The position numbers and the translations under genes were made by a program. From Caldilineaceae bacterium (GTDB lineage Bacteria; Chloroflexota; Anaerolineae; Caldilineales; Caldilineaceae): DNA of 64,000 nt. The DNA lies in contig JAJEDI010000049.1 of NCBI GenBank assembly GCA_022821585.1, positions 1 through 64,000 on the forward strand. Reading direction: 5' to 3'. Below, one piece after another: positions 44,909 through 53,901 of this stretch (the stretch's first letter is position 1; each line of letters opens with the position of its first letter). The notes under the pieces are model-generated. The model worked only from the letters and a program-made list of their open reading frames with translations. It did not search any database and was not told where the DNA came from.

Positions 44909-46486
44909 ATGTGGAAGACACCGGTTCAGCCGACACCAGATCTTGAAGAGCCTCTGTCGGAACCGCGGCCATCCGCGACTGCGGCCGCGGATGATGCAGA
45001 TGCGGCCGAGCAGGGCGTATACTCCAGTCCTAACGGAAGATACTCGGCTCTGCGCGCCCAGCGGCCAGGCGTCCCGAAACGCGCCCAGCTTGTGTTCGCG
45101 ATCTCGCTGGTGATTGTGGATTTGGCGTGTACGTGGCTGGCGTTCTTTCTGGCGCACCGGCTCACTGAGATGAACCTGACGCCGCGGCTGATGGAGTTGC
45201 AGCCGGATATCATTGTCGGCCCCTTCGTTGAGTTCCTGGCTTTGCCGGTTACACAGTCACTGGTGCTGCTGTCGCTCTTCTCTTCGCAGCGCATGTACCA
45301 GCGACGCCGGCCGCTCGGGCAACTGGATGAAATCTTCCGAACCGCAAAGCTTACAACACTGTGTACGCTGCTGACCGTGGCGCTGGTGAGCCTTTTTCTG
45401 CGCGACTTCGTGTACCACCGCACGTTCCTGGGCTATGCCTGGTTGCTGAACATCGTCATCTTGACCGTCGGCAGGACCTTGCATGCGCAAATACAGTGGA
45501 ATGCCCAGGCCCGAGGGATCGGCGGCGACAGGGTCCTGCTCATCGGCGGCGGTGACTCCGGCCGCATGATCCTGCAGCGAGTGCAGGCCAATCCCAAACT
45601 GGGCTTTCAGGTGATCGGGATCGTAGACAACAGCAGTACGCGTTCCATTTTGAATGTGCCGATTCTGGGCGGCGTCGCCGACATCCCCAGAATCATTGAC
45701 GAATTTGAGGTTGACGAAGTTATCATCGCCCTGCCGGAAAGCACCCATCAGGAGCTGATCGGTATCATCAGCCTTTGTGAGCGGGAGAAGGTGGGCATTC
45801 GGGTGCTGCCGGATGCATTCGGGATCATGGCCAGTGAAGTGACGATCGGCTATCTCGGCGGGCTTCCCCTGGTCACAGTCCGCGACGTGGCTCTCCAGGG
45901 CTGGAGACTGACACTGAAACGCGGGATGGACCTGGTGGGAAGCGCAATCGGCCTGGTCGTTCTCAGCCCCTTCCTTATGCTGGTGGCGCTGTTGATCAAA
46001 TTGGACAGTCCCGGTCCGGTTTTCTACACGCATGAGCGGATGGGCTTGGATGCCAAGTCGTTCAAGATTCTGAAGTTTCGCTCCATGCGCGAGGACGCGG
46101 AGAGGTCCGGGCCGGGCTGGACGGTGGAGAACGATCCCCGGCGCACCAAACTGGGCGCATTCATCCGTCGCGCCAATATCGATGAACTGCCGCAACTGAT
46201 CAATGTTCTCTTCGGCGAAATGAGCCTGGTCGGTCCGCGCCCGGAACGGCCGGTCTACGTGGAACAGTTTCGGCAGATGATTCCCCGCTATATGGACCGC
46301 CACCGCGAGAAGGCCGGCATGACCGGCTGGGCGGCGGTGAACGGGCTGCGGGGCGACACCTCGATCGAAGAGCGCACAAAGTACGATCTCTGGTATATCG
46401 AAAACTGGTCACTGGCTCTTGACATCAAAATTATCATTCGCACATTGGGTCAGTGGCTACTCGGGACAAACAAAAACGCCTACTGA
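44909..46486 (+). CDS. Polyprenyl-phosphate hexose-1-phosphate transferase (exopolysaccharide initiation)
   Basis: 525 residues. WbaP/CpsE-type initiating enzyme: an N-terminal membrane region of about four helices (about 60-180), a nucleotide-binding-like middle domain ([26 protein letters not shown]), and the C-terminal bacterial sugar transferase domain from about 330 with re-entrant helix ([20 protein letters not shown]), [14 protein letters not shown] with the catalytic Asp-Glu region, and [21 protein letters not shown]. It transfers a sugar-1-phosphate from a UDP-sugar to undecaprenyl phosphate. Start ATG 44909 has no strong ribosome site. The full set of motifs suggests an active enzyme. 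Confidence 0.92.
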   Translation: MWKTPVQPTPDLEEPLSEPRPSATAAADDADAAEQGVYSSPNGRYSALRAQRPGVPKRAQLVFAISLVIVDLACTWLAFFLAHRLTEMNLTPRLMELQPDIIVGPFVEFLALPVTQSLVLLSLFSSQRMYQRRRPLGQLDEIFRTAKLTTLCTLLTVALVSLFLRDFVYHRTFLGYAWLLNIVILTVGRTLHAQIQWNAQARGIGGDRVLLIGGGDSGRMILQRVQANPKLGFQVIGIVDNSSTRSILNVPILGGVADIPRIIDEFEVDEVIIALPESTHQELIGIISLCEREKVGIRVLPDAFGIMASEVTIGYLGGLPLVTVRDVALQGWRLTLKRGMDLVGSAIGLVVLSPFLMLVALLIKLDSPGPVFYTHERMGLDAKSFKILKFRSMREDAERSGPGWTVENDPRRTKLGAFIRRANIDELPQLINVLFGEMSLVGPRPERPVYVEQFRQMIPRYMDRHREKAGMTGWAAVNGLRGDTSIEERTKYDLWYIENWSLALDIKIIIRTLGQWLLGTNKNAY

Positions 46487-46501
46487 CTCAGCTCAGATTC
46501 C

Positions 46502-46531
46502 TTGACAACCCTCTGCCCGGTTTGTTACACT
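46502..46531 (+). promoter_or_regulatory. Promoter of hrcA-grpE
   Basis: TTGACA (46502-46507), 18-bp spacer, TACACT (46526-46531) preceded by an extended TGT. The CIRCE operator starts 10 bp further on, so repressor binding would cover the transcription start. Confidence 0.65.
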
Positions 46532-46541
46532 TCTTACTTGG

Positions 46542-46568
46542 CTAGCACTCACGTCACAAGAGTGCTAA
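46542..46568. promoter_or_regulatory. CIRCE operator (HrcA-binding site)
   Basis: CTAGCACTC, nine bases, GAGTGCTAA. The consensus is TTAGCACTC-N9-GAGTGCTAA, so 17 of 18 arm positions match; only the first T is C. Known binding site of the heat-shock repressor HrcA, placed directly ahead of hrcA here. Confidence 0.95.
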
Positions 46569-46691
46569 GGGCAATTCTCAAACGTCTGATTGCTGCCAAC
46601 TGTTCGACCGTTCGACTTGTCCTCCCTCGGCCGCACATTCAGCGCGCCAGAGGAAAGAGAGACAGGCGGCAATCCTATCTGCCAGCAGGTC

Positions 46692-47729
46692 ATGACCGAA
46701 TTGCAGTTGAGCCAGCGCCGTAAACAGGTGCTACGGATCGTCATCCAGGAATATGTGGAGAATGCCCAGCCGGTGGGCAGCCAGTCGATCGCGAAAAAGT
46801 ACGATCTGGGCGTCAGTGCGGCAACCATCCGCAATGATCTGGCTGCGCTGGAGAAGGCGGGCCTGCTGACCCATCCGCACACCAGCGCCGGCCGCATCCC
46901 CACCGATGGCGGTTACCGGTATTTTGTGGCCAATCTGATGGCCCACACCGATCTGCCTTCGCATGAGCGGCACATGATCCGCCATCAGTTCCATCAGGCC
47001 CGGCGGGAGATCGATCAGTGGCTGCGTCTGAGTACGGCAGTCCTGGCCAAAGCTTCCACGGGCGCGGCGCTGGCGACTTCGCCTCGGTCCATCTCAAATC
47101 GGGTCAAACATCTGGAGTTGATCGGCATTCAGGATACGGTGGTATTGCTGGTGTTGGTGCTGGCCACGGGCACGCTGAAACAACAGTTGATCACCCTGGA
47201 ACAGCCGATTTTTCAAGAGGAACTGAGCCGGGCGAGCAACCAGCTCAATGTCGAAATCGCCGGCGCAACCGCTGTCGATCTGCCGGAAAAGCTGGAGGGG
47301 TTCACCGGTTTCACTCGCGAAGTGGGCGAGCTCGTGCTGAACACTTTACTACAGTCGGAAGAGCAGATCACTGACCGCGTTTATCGACATGGGCTGGCAC
47401 AGGTGCTGGCTGAGCCTGAATTCACGGACGGGCCGCAGGTGAGCCGGATCGTACAGGTATTCGAACAGCGCACGCTGCTGCAAGAGATATACGATGATGT
47501 GATGGAGTTGAGCGACGTACAGGTGATGATTGCCGGTGAGGGCCGTTTTGGCGACATGCAGGACATCAGCCTTGTACTGAGCCGCTATGGGGTACCGGAC
47601 CGGGTCAGCGGTCTGTTGGGCGTAGTCGGCCCGATGCGAATGCCTTACGGCCGGACGGTTGGGGCAGTGCGGTATGTCGCCACACTTTTGAACGAACTGA
47701 TGCACCAACTCTACGGCCCAAGCCGTTAG
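46692..47729 (+). CDS. hrcA: Heat-inducible transcription repressor HrcA
   Basis: 345 residues from ATG 46692, the start that gives the usual N-terminus (TELQLSQRRKQVLRIVIQEY); the open frame continues 34 codons upstream into the leader. Winged-helix domain with GVSAATIRNDLAALEKAGLL and HTSAGRIPTDGGYRYFV, then the HrcA dimerisation/GAF-like domain (ISLVLSRYGVPDRVSGLLGVVGPMRMPYGRTVGAVRYV near the end). HrcA represses chaperone genes through CIRCE and loses activity when GroEL is occupied. The operator 124 bp upstream predicts autoregulation. grpE follows 28 bp later. Confidence 0.94.
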   Translation: MTELQLSQRRKQVLRIVIQEYVENAQPVGSQSIAKKYDLGVSAATIRNDLAALEKAGLLTHPHTSAGRIPTDGGYRYFVANLMAHTDLPSHERHMIRHQFHQARREIDQWLRLSTAVLAKASTGAALATSPRSISNRVKHLELIGIQDTVVLLVLVLATGTLKQQLITLEQPIFQEELSRASNQLNVEIAGATAVDLPEKLEGFTGFTREVGELVLNTLLQSEEQITDRVYRHGLAQVLAEPEFTDGPQVSRIVQVFEQRTLLQEIYDDVMELSDVQVMIAGEGRFGDMQDISLVLSRYGVPDRVSGLLGVVGPMRMPYGRTVGAVRYVATLLNELMHQLYGPSR

Positions 47730-47757
47730 ACAACAGATTTGTGTAACAGGACCATCC

Positions 47758-48375
47758 ATGAGTGAACAGGAAGAACGGGAAAACGCAGCGGTTGAGCCAG
47801 ATAACGGTCAGCTGCCTGAAGAGGCTGTTCTGGAGGCGGAGGAGCTTGACGCAAGCGACGTATCCGACAGCGACGAGGCTGAAGAACGGGACGAGACGCC
47901 CGAAGAGACGATCGCCCGGCTTCAATCGGAGTTAGAGGAGGCGCAGGTGCAGGCTGCCAGCCATCTCGACAAGATGCAGCGCACCGTCGCCGAATATGAG
48001 AACGCGGGCAAACGCCGCGAGCGGCAGAACGAGGAGCGCATAAAGCGTGCCTCGGAAAGTATGTTGCGTCAGCTGCTGCCCGTTCTCGATGACCTTGAGC
48101 TGGCCTTTCAGAATGTGCCTGAAGGCGTGCCGGGAGAGGACCAGGCCTGGCTGAAGGGATTCGAGCAGATTCAGCAGAAACTTCTGGAAATACTCGTCAG
48201 CTCAGAGGTCGAACCGCTGGCCAAGAGTGGTGAATTCGACCCGAATCAACATGAGGCCATCTCGAATGAGCCGAGCGAGGATGTTCCCAGCGGGCACATC
48301 ATCCAGACTTTACGCACCGGCTACCGCATCCAGGACAGGATACTGCGCCCGGCGCTTGTCCGCGTTGCGCAGTGA
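47758..48375 (+). CDS. grpE: Nucleotide exchange factor GrpE
   Basis: 205 residues; AGGA seven bases before the ATG. A strongly acidic N-terminal arm (about 1-60) leads to the long dimerisation helix (ETIARLQSELEEAQVQAASHLDKMQRTVAEYENAGKR begins it) and the beta domain with MLRQLLPVLDDLELAF, LKGFEQIQQKLLEILVSSEVEPL and the conserved FDPNQHEAIS. The C-terminus VLRPALVRVAQ-type sequence is complete. GrpE releases ADP from DnaK. In many genomes dnaK and dnaJ follow; here an acetyltransferase does, so those genes must lie elsewhere. Under CIRCE control with hrcA. Confidence 0.95.
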   Translation: MSEQEERENAAVEPDNGQLPEEAVLEAEELDASDVSDSDEAEERDETPEETIARLQSELEEAQVQAASHLDKMQRTVAEYENAGKRRERQNEERIKRASESMLRQLLPVLDDLELAFQNVPEGVPGEDQAWLKGFEQIQQKLLEILVSSEVEPLAKSGEFDPNQHEAISNEPSEDVPSGHIIQTLRTGYRIQDRILRPALVRVAQ

Positions 48376-48404
48376 ATAGCTGGGCGCTTTACGACTTCCT
48401 CTAA

Positions 48405-49418
48405 ATGGTTGCCCTAACCCGGTCCGCTGCGGCCAGCCGTCTTCGAGATCCCCAGCAAGGCATCCGGCCCTTTGATGTCGGGCGCGATCTGCGCGCCGTT
48501 TCCAGACTGATTACCGAGGCTTTCGCCGAAGAACTGGACGAGCAGGGCGAGGCTGCGCTGCGCGAGCTGCGGATTCTGGGTTATATGAGCGGGCTGGTGC
48601 GCATTCTCTACCGCAGTACCGGCGAGTTTCGGAACGTCTTCAACGGTTTTGTGTGGGTGGAGAATAAGCGGGTTGTGGGGAACGTGACGGTGCAGCGTGC
48701 GGCCAGCGGCAGCGGGCGCTGGCAGATTGCCAATGTGGCCGTCTCACCGGCTTGGCGCGGGCGCGGGATCAGCCGTGCGCTCATGGAGCATGCACTGGAC
48801 TATATCCGCGAGATGGGTGGGTCCTGGGCAGTTCTGCAGGTTCGCGGGGAGAACGAGATCGCCCGCGGCCTCTATGAACGGCTCCGCTTTGAGAACATGG
48901 GAGGGACGTCCGAACTCTTCGCACCGGGCGCGCCGAGGCGGGTCGCATTTCCGGTACTGTCCAACCTGCAGGCGTTCTCTGCGGCCGACGGCAATCTGCT
49001 GTATGATCTGGCCACCAGCAGGCCCAGCGCCGAATTTCAGTGGTGGCGGGCGGTACGGCGAGACGAATTCCAGGTCCCACTCGAAAAGCGCATTGGCGAA
49101 CTGGTGAACAGGCTCGCGGGCCGCCAGCGGATTTACCGGTATGCTATCCGCGACTACACCAGCCGCTTTGAAGGCGCGATTCAGGTGACCGCACGGTGCT
49201 GGAAGGGGGAGCACCATATCCGTCTGTGGCTGCGGCCCGACGCCCAGGAACAGTATGCCCAGCCGCTGGTACTGAGCGCGCTGGCCCTTCTGCAGGAATT
49301 TCCCCGCTGGCCGCTGCGGGCCACTGTGAGCACGCAGGACGAAATCGCAGTGCAGGCGCTGCTGGACCACGGCTTTTTTGTGCGCAGTACTTTGTACACG
49401 ATGCGTTTACGCATGTAG
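48405..49418 (+). CDS. GNAT family N-acetyltransferase
   Basis: 337 residues. The GNAT fold lies in the first half: VWVENKRVVGNVTVQRA, WQIANVAVSPAWRGRGISRALMEHALDYI with the acetyl-CoA-binding R/QxxGxG/A (RGRGIS), and VLQVRGENEIARGLYERLRFENMG. The second half (about 170-337) has a further alpha/beta domain that may be a degenerate second GNAT copy. Substrate unknown. No ribosome site is clear. It follows grpE by 29 bp, so read-through from the heat-shock promoter is likely. Confidence 0.8.
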   Translation: MVALTRSAAASRLRDPQQGIRPFDVGRDLRAVSRLITEAFAEELDEQGEAALRELRILGYMSGLVRILYRSTGEFRNVFNGFVWVENKRVVGNVTVQRAASGSGRWQIANVAVSPAWRGRGISRALMEHALDYIREMGGSWAVLQVRGENEIARGLYERLRFENMGGTSELFAPGAPRRVAFPVLSNLQAFSAADGNLLYDLATSRPSAEFQWWRAVRRDEFQVPLEKRIGELVNRLAGRQRIYRYAIRDYTSRFEGAIQVTARCWKGEHHIRLWLRPDAQEQYAQPLVLSALALLQEFPRWPLRATVSTQDEIAVQALLDHGFFVRSTLYTMRLRM

Positions 49419-49432
49419 TCATGTAGGCTCCG

Positions 49433-49816
49433 ATGAAGCTTTTGCTACGGCTGGTCGGGAACGCCGTCGCCTTGTACGCGGCGTCGACACTGATTGACGG
49501 CATTCAGTTCGGCGCAGGTGGTGAGGTGGATTTCGGCAGCCTGCTGATGGTCGCCCTCATTTTTGGCGTTGTCAACGCGATAATCAAGCCGTTTGTCAAA
49601 GTTGTGACCTGCCCGGCCTTTCTGGTCACGCTCGGCCTGTTCACCTTTGTAGTCAACGCCCTGATGCTGCTTCTGACCGGCTGGCTGGCCGGTCTGCTCA
49701 ACGTTGACTTTCAGGTAGACGGCTTTGGCGCCGCGTTCTGGGGCGCCATCGTCATCAGCTTCGTCAGCTTTCTCCTAAGTCTTTTCATCTCCTCTGAGAA
49801 AGACGACAAAGATTGA
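49433..49816 (+). CDS. Phage holin family (PF04020-type) small membrane protein
   Basis: 127 residues with four hydrophobic segments: LRLVGNAVALYAASTLI, LLMVALIFGVVNAIIKP, FLVTLGLFTFVVNALMLLLTGW and FWGAIVISFVSFLLSLFI. GVVNAIIKPFVKVVTCPAFLVTLGLFT is the signature of this widespread YvlD-like family, named after a distant likeness to holins but usually chromosomal and not lytic. Charged tail SSEKDDKD. Function unknown. It lies 14 bp after the acetyltransferase stop. No phage genes surround it. Confidence 0.85.
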   Translation: MKLLLRLVGNAVALYAASTLIDGIQFGAGGEVDFGSLLMVALIFGVVNAIIKPFVKVVTCPAFLVTLGLFTFVVNALMLLLTGWLAGLLNVDFQVDGFGAAFWGAIVISFVSFLLSLFISSEKDDKD

Positions 49817-49900
49817 ACGCAGTTCACGCGCGACGCCGCGCGGTGACCTGCATCCGATCTCCTCATCACATTACAGTTCAAGCTACCACTGGGGCACTCC

Positions 49901-51175
49901 ATGCGCGCTACCTTTCTTCACATGGCCGACTGCCATCTCGGCTACCGGCAGTACAACAGCCGGGAGCGTCAGAACGACTTCACCCGCGCTTATCTCGAGA
50001 TTATCGATGTGGCCGTCGACAAAAGAGTGGACTTCGTACTTCTGGCCGGTGATCTGTTTGAGAGGCGCGCCATCGACCCGATCACACTCAGTCATGCCAT
50101 CACTGGGCTGGAGCGGCTGAAAAGGGCGGGCATACCCTGCCTGGCGGTGGAGGGCAACCATGAACTGGCCTACTATCGCGACAGTATCGGCTGGGTACGT
50201 TTTTTGGCCGAGCAGGAACTGCTGACGCTGCTTAACCCCCAGATTGACGGGGAGCAGGTTGGGCTCCCACACTATGACAGACGCGAAGGGGCTTATGTGG
50301 AACCGGTTCCGGGCTTGCGGGTCTACGGCATGCGCTACTACGGCAGTGCCACGGCGCCGGTCGTGAAGCGGGTGGCCGAAGCACTGGCGGAAACTGACAG
50401 ACTGGGGGTTGCGTACACCATCTTCATGGCGCACGCCGGTGTCGAGAGCGTCCTCGACCATCAGAGTGGCGCGTTGAGCCACCGGGAGTTGTCTCCCCTT
50501 CGCCCCTTCGTGGACTATCTGGCGCTGGGGCACTTCCACAAGCCCTATGAATTCGACAACTGGATCTACAATCCCGGCAGCCCGGAGACCAACTCGCTGA
50601 CCGAGGCGGACTGGCCTGAGCGGGGCTACTATCTTGTAGAAGTGGACACGGAGACGGAGCCAAGGCACCGCCCGGTCTTGCACGCAAATTCCCGGCGTCC
50701 GTTTGAACGCCTTTTCTTCAAGGTGGACGCGTTAGAGACGCCGGGCGACCTTGAAAAAAATTGCCGGAGCTATATCGAACGCCAGCGCCGTCAGTTCAGG
50801 GGTAAAGAGCCGGTGGTCGAGCTGCGGCTGTCCGGCGTACTTCCTTTCGACCGCGGCGCGCTGGACTTGAAACTGTTTGAGCAGATAGTTGAAGAGCAGT
50901 ACCAGCCGTTGCTCTGTTTTGTGCGCGACGACACGCGAGCGTCGGAGTTCGAAGTGGGGGCCGATCAACATCTCGGCCGGCGGGAGCTGGAGCGGCAGAT
51001 CATTGCCGGTCTTCTCGAACGGGACAACCGTTTCCGCGACCGAAGCAGCGCATGGACCGAACTGACGCTCGCGATCAAGCAGCTGGCCGTCAGCGGCGCT
51101 GCTGCCGACGCGATTCTGGAGGAGTTGGCAAGGGGCGAGGAGAGGGTCCTGCAGGGAGATGAGTTGCCATGTTGA
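49901..51175 (+). CDS. sbcD: Exonuclease subunit SbcD (Mre11-like)
   Basis: 424 residues; GGGG seven bases upstream of the ATG. Metallophosphoesterase domain with all Mre11 ligands: HMADCHLGYRQ (Asp10, His12), LAGDLFE (Asp51), VEGNHE (Asn86, His87), MAHAGVES, and LALGHFHKP. The N-terminal domain is followed by the capping domain and a C-terminal helical part that binds the ATPase. SbcCD trims hairpins, protein-blocked ends and palindromes. Its last 7 bases overlap the start of sbcC, so the two subunits are translated together. Confidence 0.93.
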   Translation: MRATFLHMADCHLGYRQYNSRERQNDFTRAYLEIIDVAVDKRVDFVLLAGDLFERRAIDPITLSHAITGLERLKRAGIPCLAVEGNHELAYYRDSIGWVRFLAEQELLTLLNPQIDGEQVGLPHYDRREGAYVEPVPGLRVYGMRYYGSATAPVVKRVAEALAETDRLGVAYTIFMAHAGVESVLDHQSGALSHRELSPLRPFVDYLALGHFHKPYEFDNWIYNPGSPETNSLTEADWPERGYYLVEVDTETEPRHRPVLHANSRRPFERLFFKVDALETPGDLEKNCRSYIERQRRQFRGKEPVVELRLSGVLPFDRGALDLKLFEQIVEEQYQPLLCFVRDDTRASEFEVGADQHLGRRELERQIIAGLLERDNRFRDRSSAWTELTLAIKQLAVSGAAADAILEELARGEERVLQGDELPC

Positions 51176-53880
51176 TCCGTTCGCTGACCCTGGAAAACGT
51201 CAAGAGCTACGAAAGAGCAACGGTCGAATTCAGCCCCGGCACGAACGCGATCGTTGGCCCCAACGGATCGGGAAAGACGACGATACTCGAGGCCATCGGC
51301 TTTGCTCTCTTCGATCATCTTCCCTATAAGCGGCCCGATTTCGTGCGCGCGGGTCAGAGATCGGCGAACGTGACTGTGGATTTTCGCAGCGATTACGACG
51401 AACGCGCCTATCGGGTTATCCGGAGCTGCGGCGACGGTAATGACTTCACAGTCATGGACCCCGAACTGGACATGAAGATTTGCGAAGGCAAAGCAGACGT
51501 CATGCAGTTCTTGCGCCAGCATCTCGGGGTAGAGCGGGACACAAGACCGGATGAACTGTTCAGGAACGCTGTCGGCGTGCCCCAGGGCAGCTTCACCTTA
51601 TCTTTTCTGGCGATTCCCTCCGTTCGTAAAGCAGTTTTCGATCCTCTGTTGAAAGTGGAAGAGTACCGCCGTGCGTTCGAGAGATTGCGCGAGCCGCTCA
51701 ATCTACTCAGGCAGCGTTTGAGCGAGCGGGAGATTGAAATCAGCAGATTGGAAGGAGAACTGACGCGACTGCCAGCCGCTCAGGCCCAAGCCGATACGCT
51801 GGTCAGCCTCATCGGCGGCGCGGAGACGAAACTGCGCGCTGCGCAGACTGAGTTGGCCGCTGCGGAGTACGCCCAGCAGGACATGGAGGCGAAACGGGAA
51901 CGGCTGCTAGAGCTGCAACGTATGACGCAGATGCAGGCGCAAGTGGTCGCCGAGCAGGAGAGGACGCTGGCCGCGGCCGGGCAACGGATGAAGGAGAGCG
52001 AAGAGGCCGTGACGATCGTTGATGTCAACCAGGCCGGCCATGAGGCATTCCGCACGGCGCAACAGGAGCAACGCGACGTAAACGAACGAAGGGCGCGACG
52101 GCGAGGGTTGGAGGAGAAGCGGAATGCCGCCCAGGCGGGACTGACCCGGGCGGAAGCGCAGGAGGATGCCCACAGTCGGGCCCTGGCGGAGATCGCGGAG
52201 GCAGAGAAAACGGCCGCAGAGTTGGCGGATGCGGCATCTGAGCAGGCAGAGATAGAAGCTGAGTTGCGGGACGCGCAACTGCAGTCAGATAGCCTAAAAG
52301 AGGCAAACGCCCGCGAAAAGCGGGAGCAGGTTGCCGTCAACGAGGACCAGGCGCGGCTGGACGATTTACGCAAGGAGCTGGCCCGGGCCCGAGAGATTGA
52401 GGCATCTTTGGAACCACTGCAGGAGCGCCTGGAGACCTTTCAGCAGACCAAATCCGCCGAACAGGCCAACGAAGCCCGAATTCACGCGGAACAGGAGACG
52501 ATCCGAGAGCAGGGCCAGCGGTTGCGGGCGTCGGAAACATCACCAATCTGTCCCATCTGTGAGCAACCTCTGACGGCGGACCATCGTCAACGGCTTCTCG
52601 AAGGCCTGCGCACGCGCTGGGCAGAGTTAAGCGAGGCCGCGAAGGGCGCCGCGGAGGCGGTCCGCGAGGCAGAAGAGGGGCGCGTGCAGGCCCGCGCTAC
52701 CCTCAGACAGCGTGAGCAGACCCTGCGGGCTCTCCCGCGTCCGGTCGCGGTCGAATCAGCTGAAAGACAGTTGTCCGAATCTGTGGCCCGGCTGACCGGA
52801 GCAAGCGACGCGGCGACTGCGCTAAGAGAGGCCCCGTATCGATTGGGGCAGCTAAAAGAGAAGATGAAGGCGTTGGGCAACCCGCAGCGGCGGCGGGACG
52901 CGGCTCTCCAGCAGGCGCGAGGACGCGAGCGGGTGGAAAAGTCACTGCAGGAGCAGGGGACGCAAGCCGAGCGGCAACGAAACGCGCTCGCGGCGCTTGA
53001 CGAACGCATGGCAGAGTATGCCGACCTGGAGACGCAGGCAGCGCGGGTCGATTCCCAGCTGGAGAAGTTCAGGGCGGCAGACGATCTTTACCGGCGTCAT
53101 CAGGCTGCCGCCGAGTCTCTCCTACAGCGCAGACAAGAGGTTGACGAGGCGACGAAGTCGTTGCAAGCCGCCCAGGAACGGTTGAAAAGCGGACAGGAGC
53201 AGCTGGCAGCCAGCGGGCGCGATTTCGACGAAGAACGCTTCCAGGAAGTCGTGGCCCAAGTGGTCGAAATCCGCAGCCGCCGTGTACGGTTGGAGACCGA
53301 TTTGGGACAGTGGCGTGAACGATTGACTCGGGAGGAGGAGGAGATCGCCCAGTTGCAGGCGAAGGCCCGGCAGCTCACTGTGGCCCGAACCCTGCACGAC
53401 CGGTTGAAGGCGCAGGAAGAGCTTCTGCGGTTTCTGCGCTCAGTGGTACAGGAGGCAGGACCGCACGTAACGAAGGCCCTGGTCCAGCAAATCAGTTTCT
53501 CCGCCAATCAGTTGTTCGGCCAGATCATGGAGGACTACACGCGTACGCTTCACTGGCAGGAGGACTACGGGATCGTTCTGGAGGTGGATGGTCGCGAGCG
53601 GACTTTTTCCCAGTTATCCGGAGGCGAGCAGATGAGCGCAGCGCTGGCGGTGCGGCTGGCCCTTCTGCAGGAGATGAGCAGTATCGGCGTCGCCTTTTTC
53701 GACGAGCCGACAACGAATCTGGACGAAACACGGCGCGGCTCGCTGGCGCGGCAGATCGTGGGGGTGCGCGGCTTTGAGCAGCTCTTTATCATCAGCCACG
53801 ACGATTCGTTTGAACAGGCTACGGAGAAGCTGATCCGGATAGAGAAGCGAAACGGGGCGAGTGAGATTTTCTATGAATGA
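51169..53880 (+). CDS. sbcC: Exonuclease subunit SbcC (Rad50-like ATPase)
   Basis: 903 residues. ABC half-sites at both ends: Walker A GPNGSGKTTILEAIGFALF near 30-48, Q-loop region around NAVGVPQGSF, then ABC signature LSGGEQMSAALAVRLALL and Walker B VAFFDEPTTNLDE near the C-terminus. The middle is two long coiled coils rich in Glu, Arg, Ala and Gln that fold back at a zinc hook, Cys461-Pro-Ile-Cys464. Complete Rad50 layout, somewhat shorter than E. coli SbcC (about 1050). Convergent with the GT1 gene, 21 bp between stops. Confidence 0.94.
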   Translation: MLIRSLTLENVKSYERATVEFSPGTNAIVGPNGSGKTTILEAIGFALFDHLPYKRPDFVRAGQRSANVTVDFRSDYDERAYRVIRSCGDGNDFTVMDPELDMKICEGKADVMQFLRQHLGVERDTRPDELFRNAVGVPQGSFTLSFLAIPSVRKAVFDPLLKVEEYRRAFERLREPLNLLRQRLSEREIEISRLEGELTRLPAAQAQADTLVSLIGGAETKLRAAQTELAAAEYAQQDMEAKRERLLELQRMTQMQAQVVAEQERTLAAAGQRMKESEEAVTIVDVNQAGHEAFRTAQQEQRDVNERRARRRGLEEKRNAAQAGLTRAEAQEDAHSRALAEIAEAEKTAAELADAASEQAEIEAELRDAQLQSDSLKEANAREKREQVAVNEDQARLDDLRKELARAREIEASLEPLQERLETFQQTKSAEQANEARIHAEQETIREQGQRLRASETSPICPICEQPLTADHRQRLLEGLRTRWAELSEAAKGAAEAVREAEEGRVQARATLRQREQTLRALPRPVAVESAERQLSESVARLTGASDAATALREAPYRLGQLKEKMKALGNPQRRRDAALQQARGRERVEKSLQEQGTQAERQRNALAALDERMAEYADLETQAARVDSQLEKFRAADDLYRRHQAAAESLLQRRQEVDEATKSLQAAQERLKSGQEQLAASGRDFDEERFQEVVAQVVEIRSRRVRLETDLGQWRERLTREEEEIAQLQAKARQLTVARTLHDRLKAQEELLRFLRSVVQEAGPHVTKALVQQISFSANQLFGQIMEDYTRTLHWQEDYGIVLEVDGRERTFSQLSGGEQMSAALAVRLALLQEMSSIGVAFFDEPTTNLDETRRGSLARQIVGVRGFEQLFIISHDDSFEQATEKLIRIEKRNGASEIFYE

Positions 53881-53901
53881 GCCGCGAAACTAGCGGTCGA
53901 T

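Noticed and set aside
49433..49816. Prophage remnant suggested by the holin-family protein
   Set aside because: The family is mostly chromosomal, and no phage gene lies nearby.
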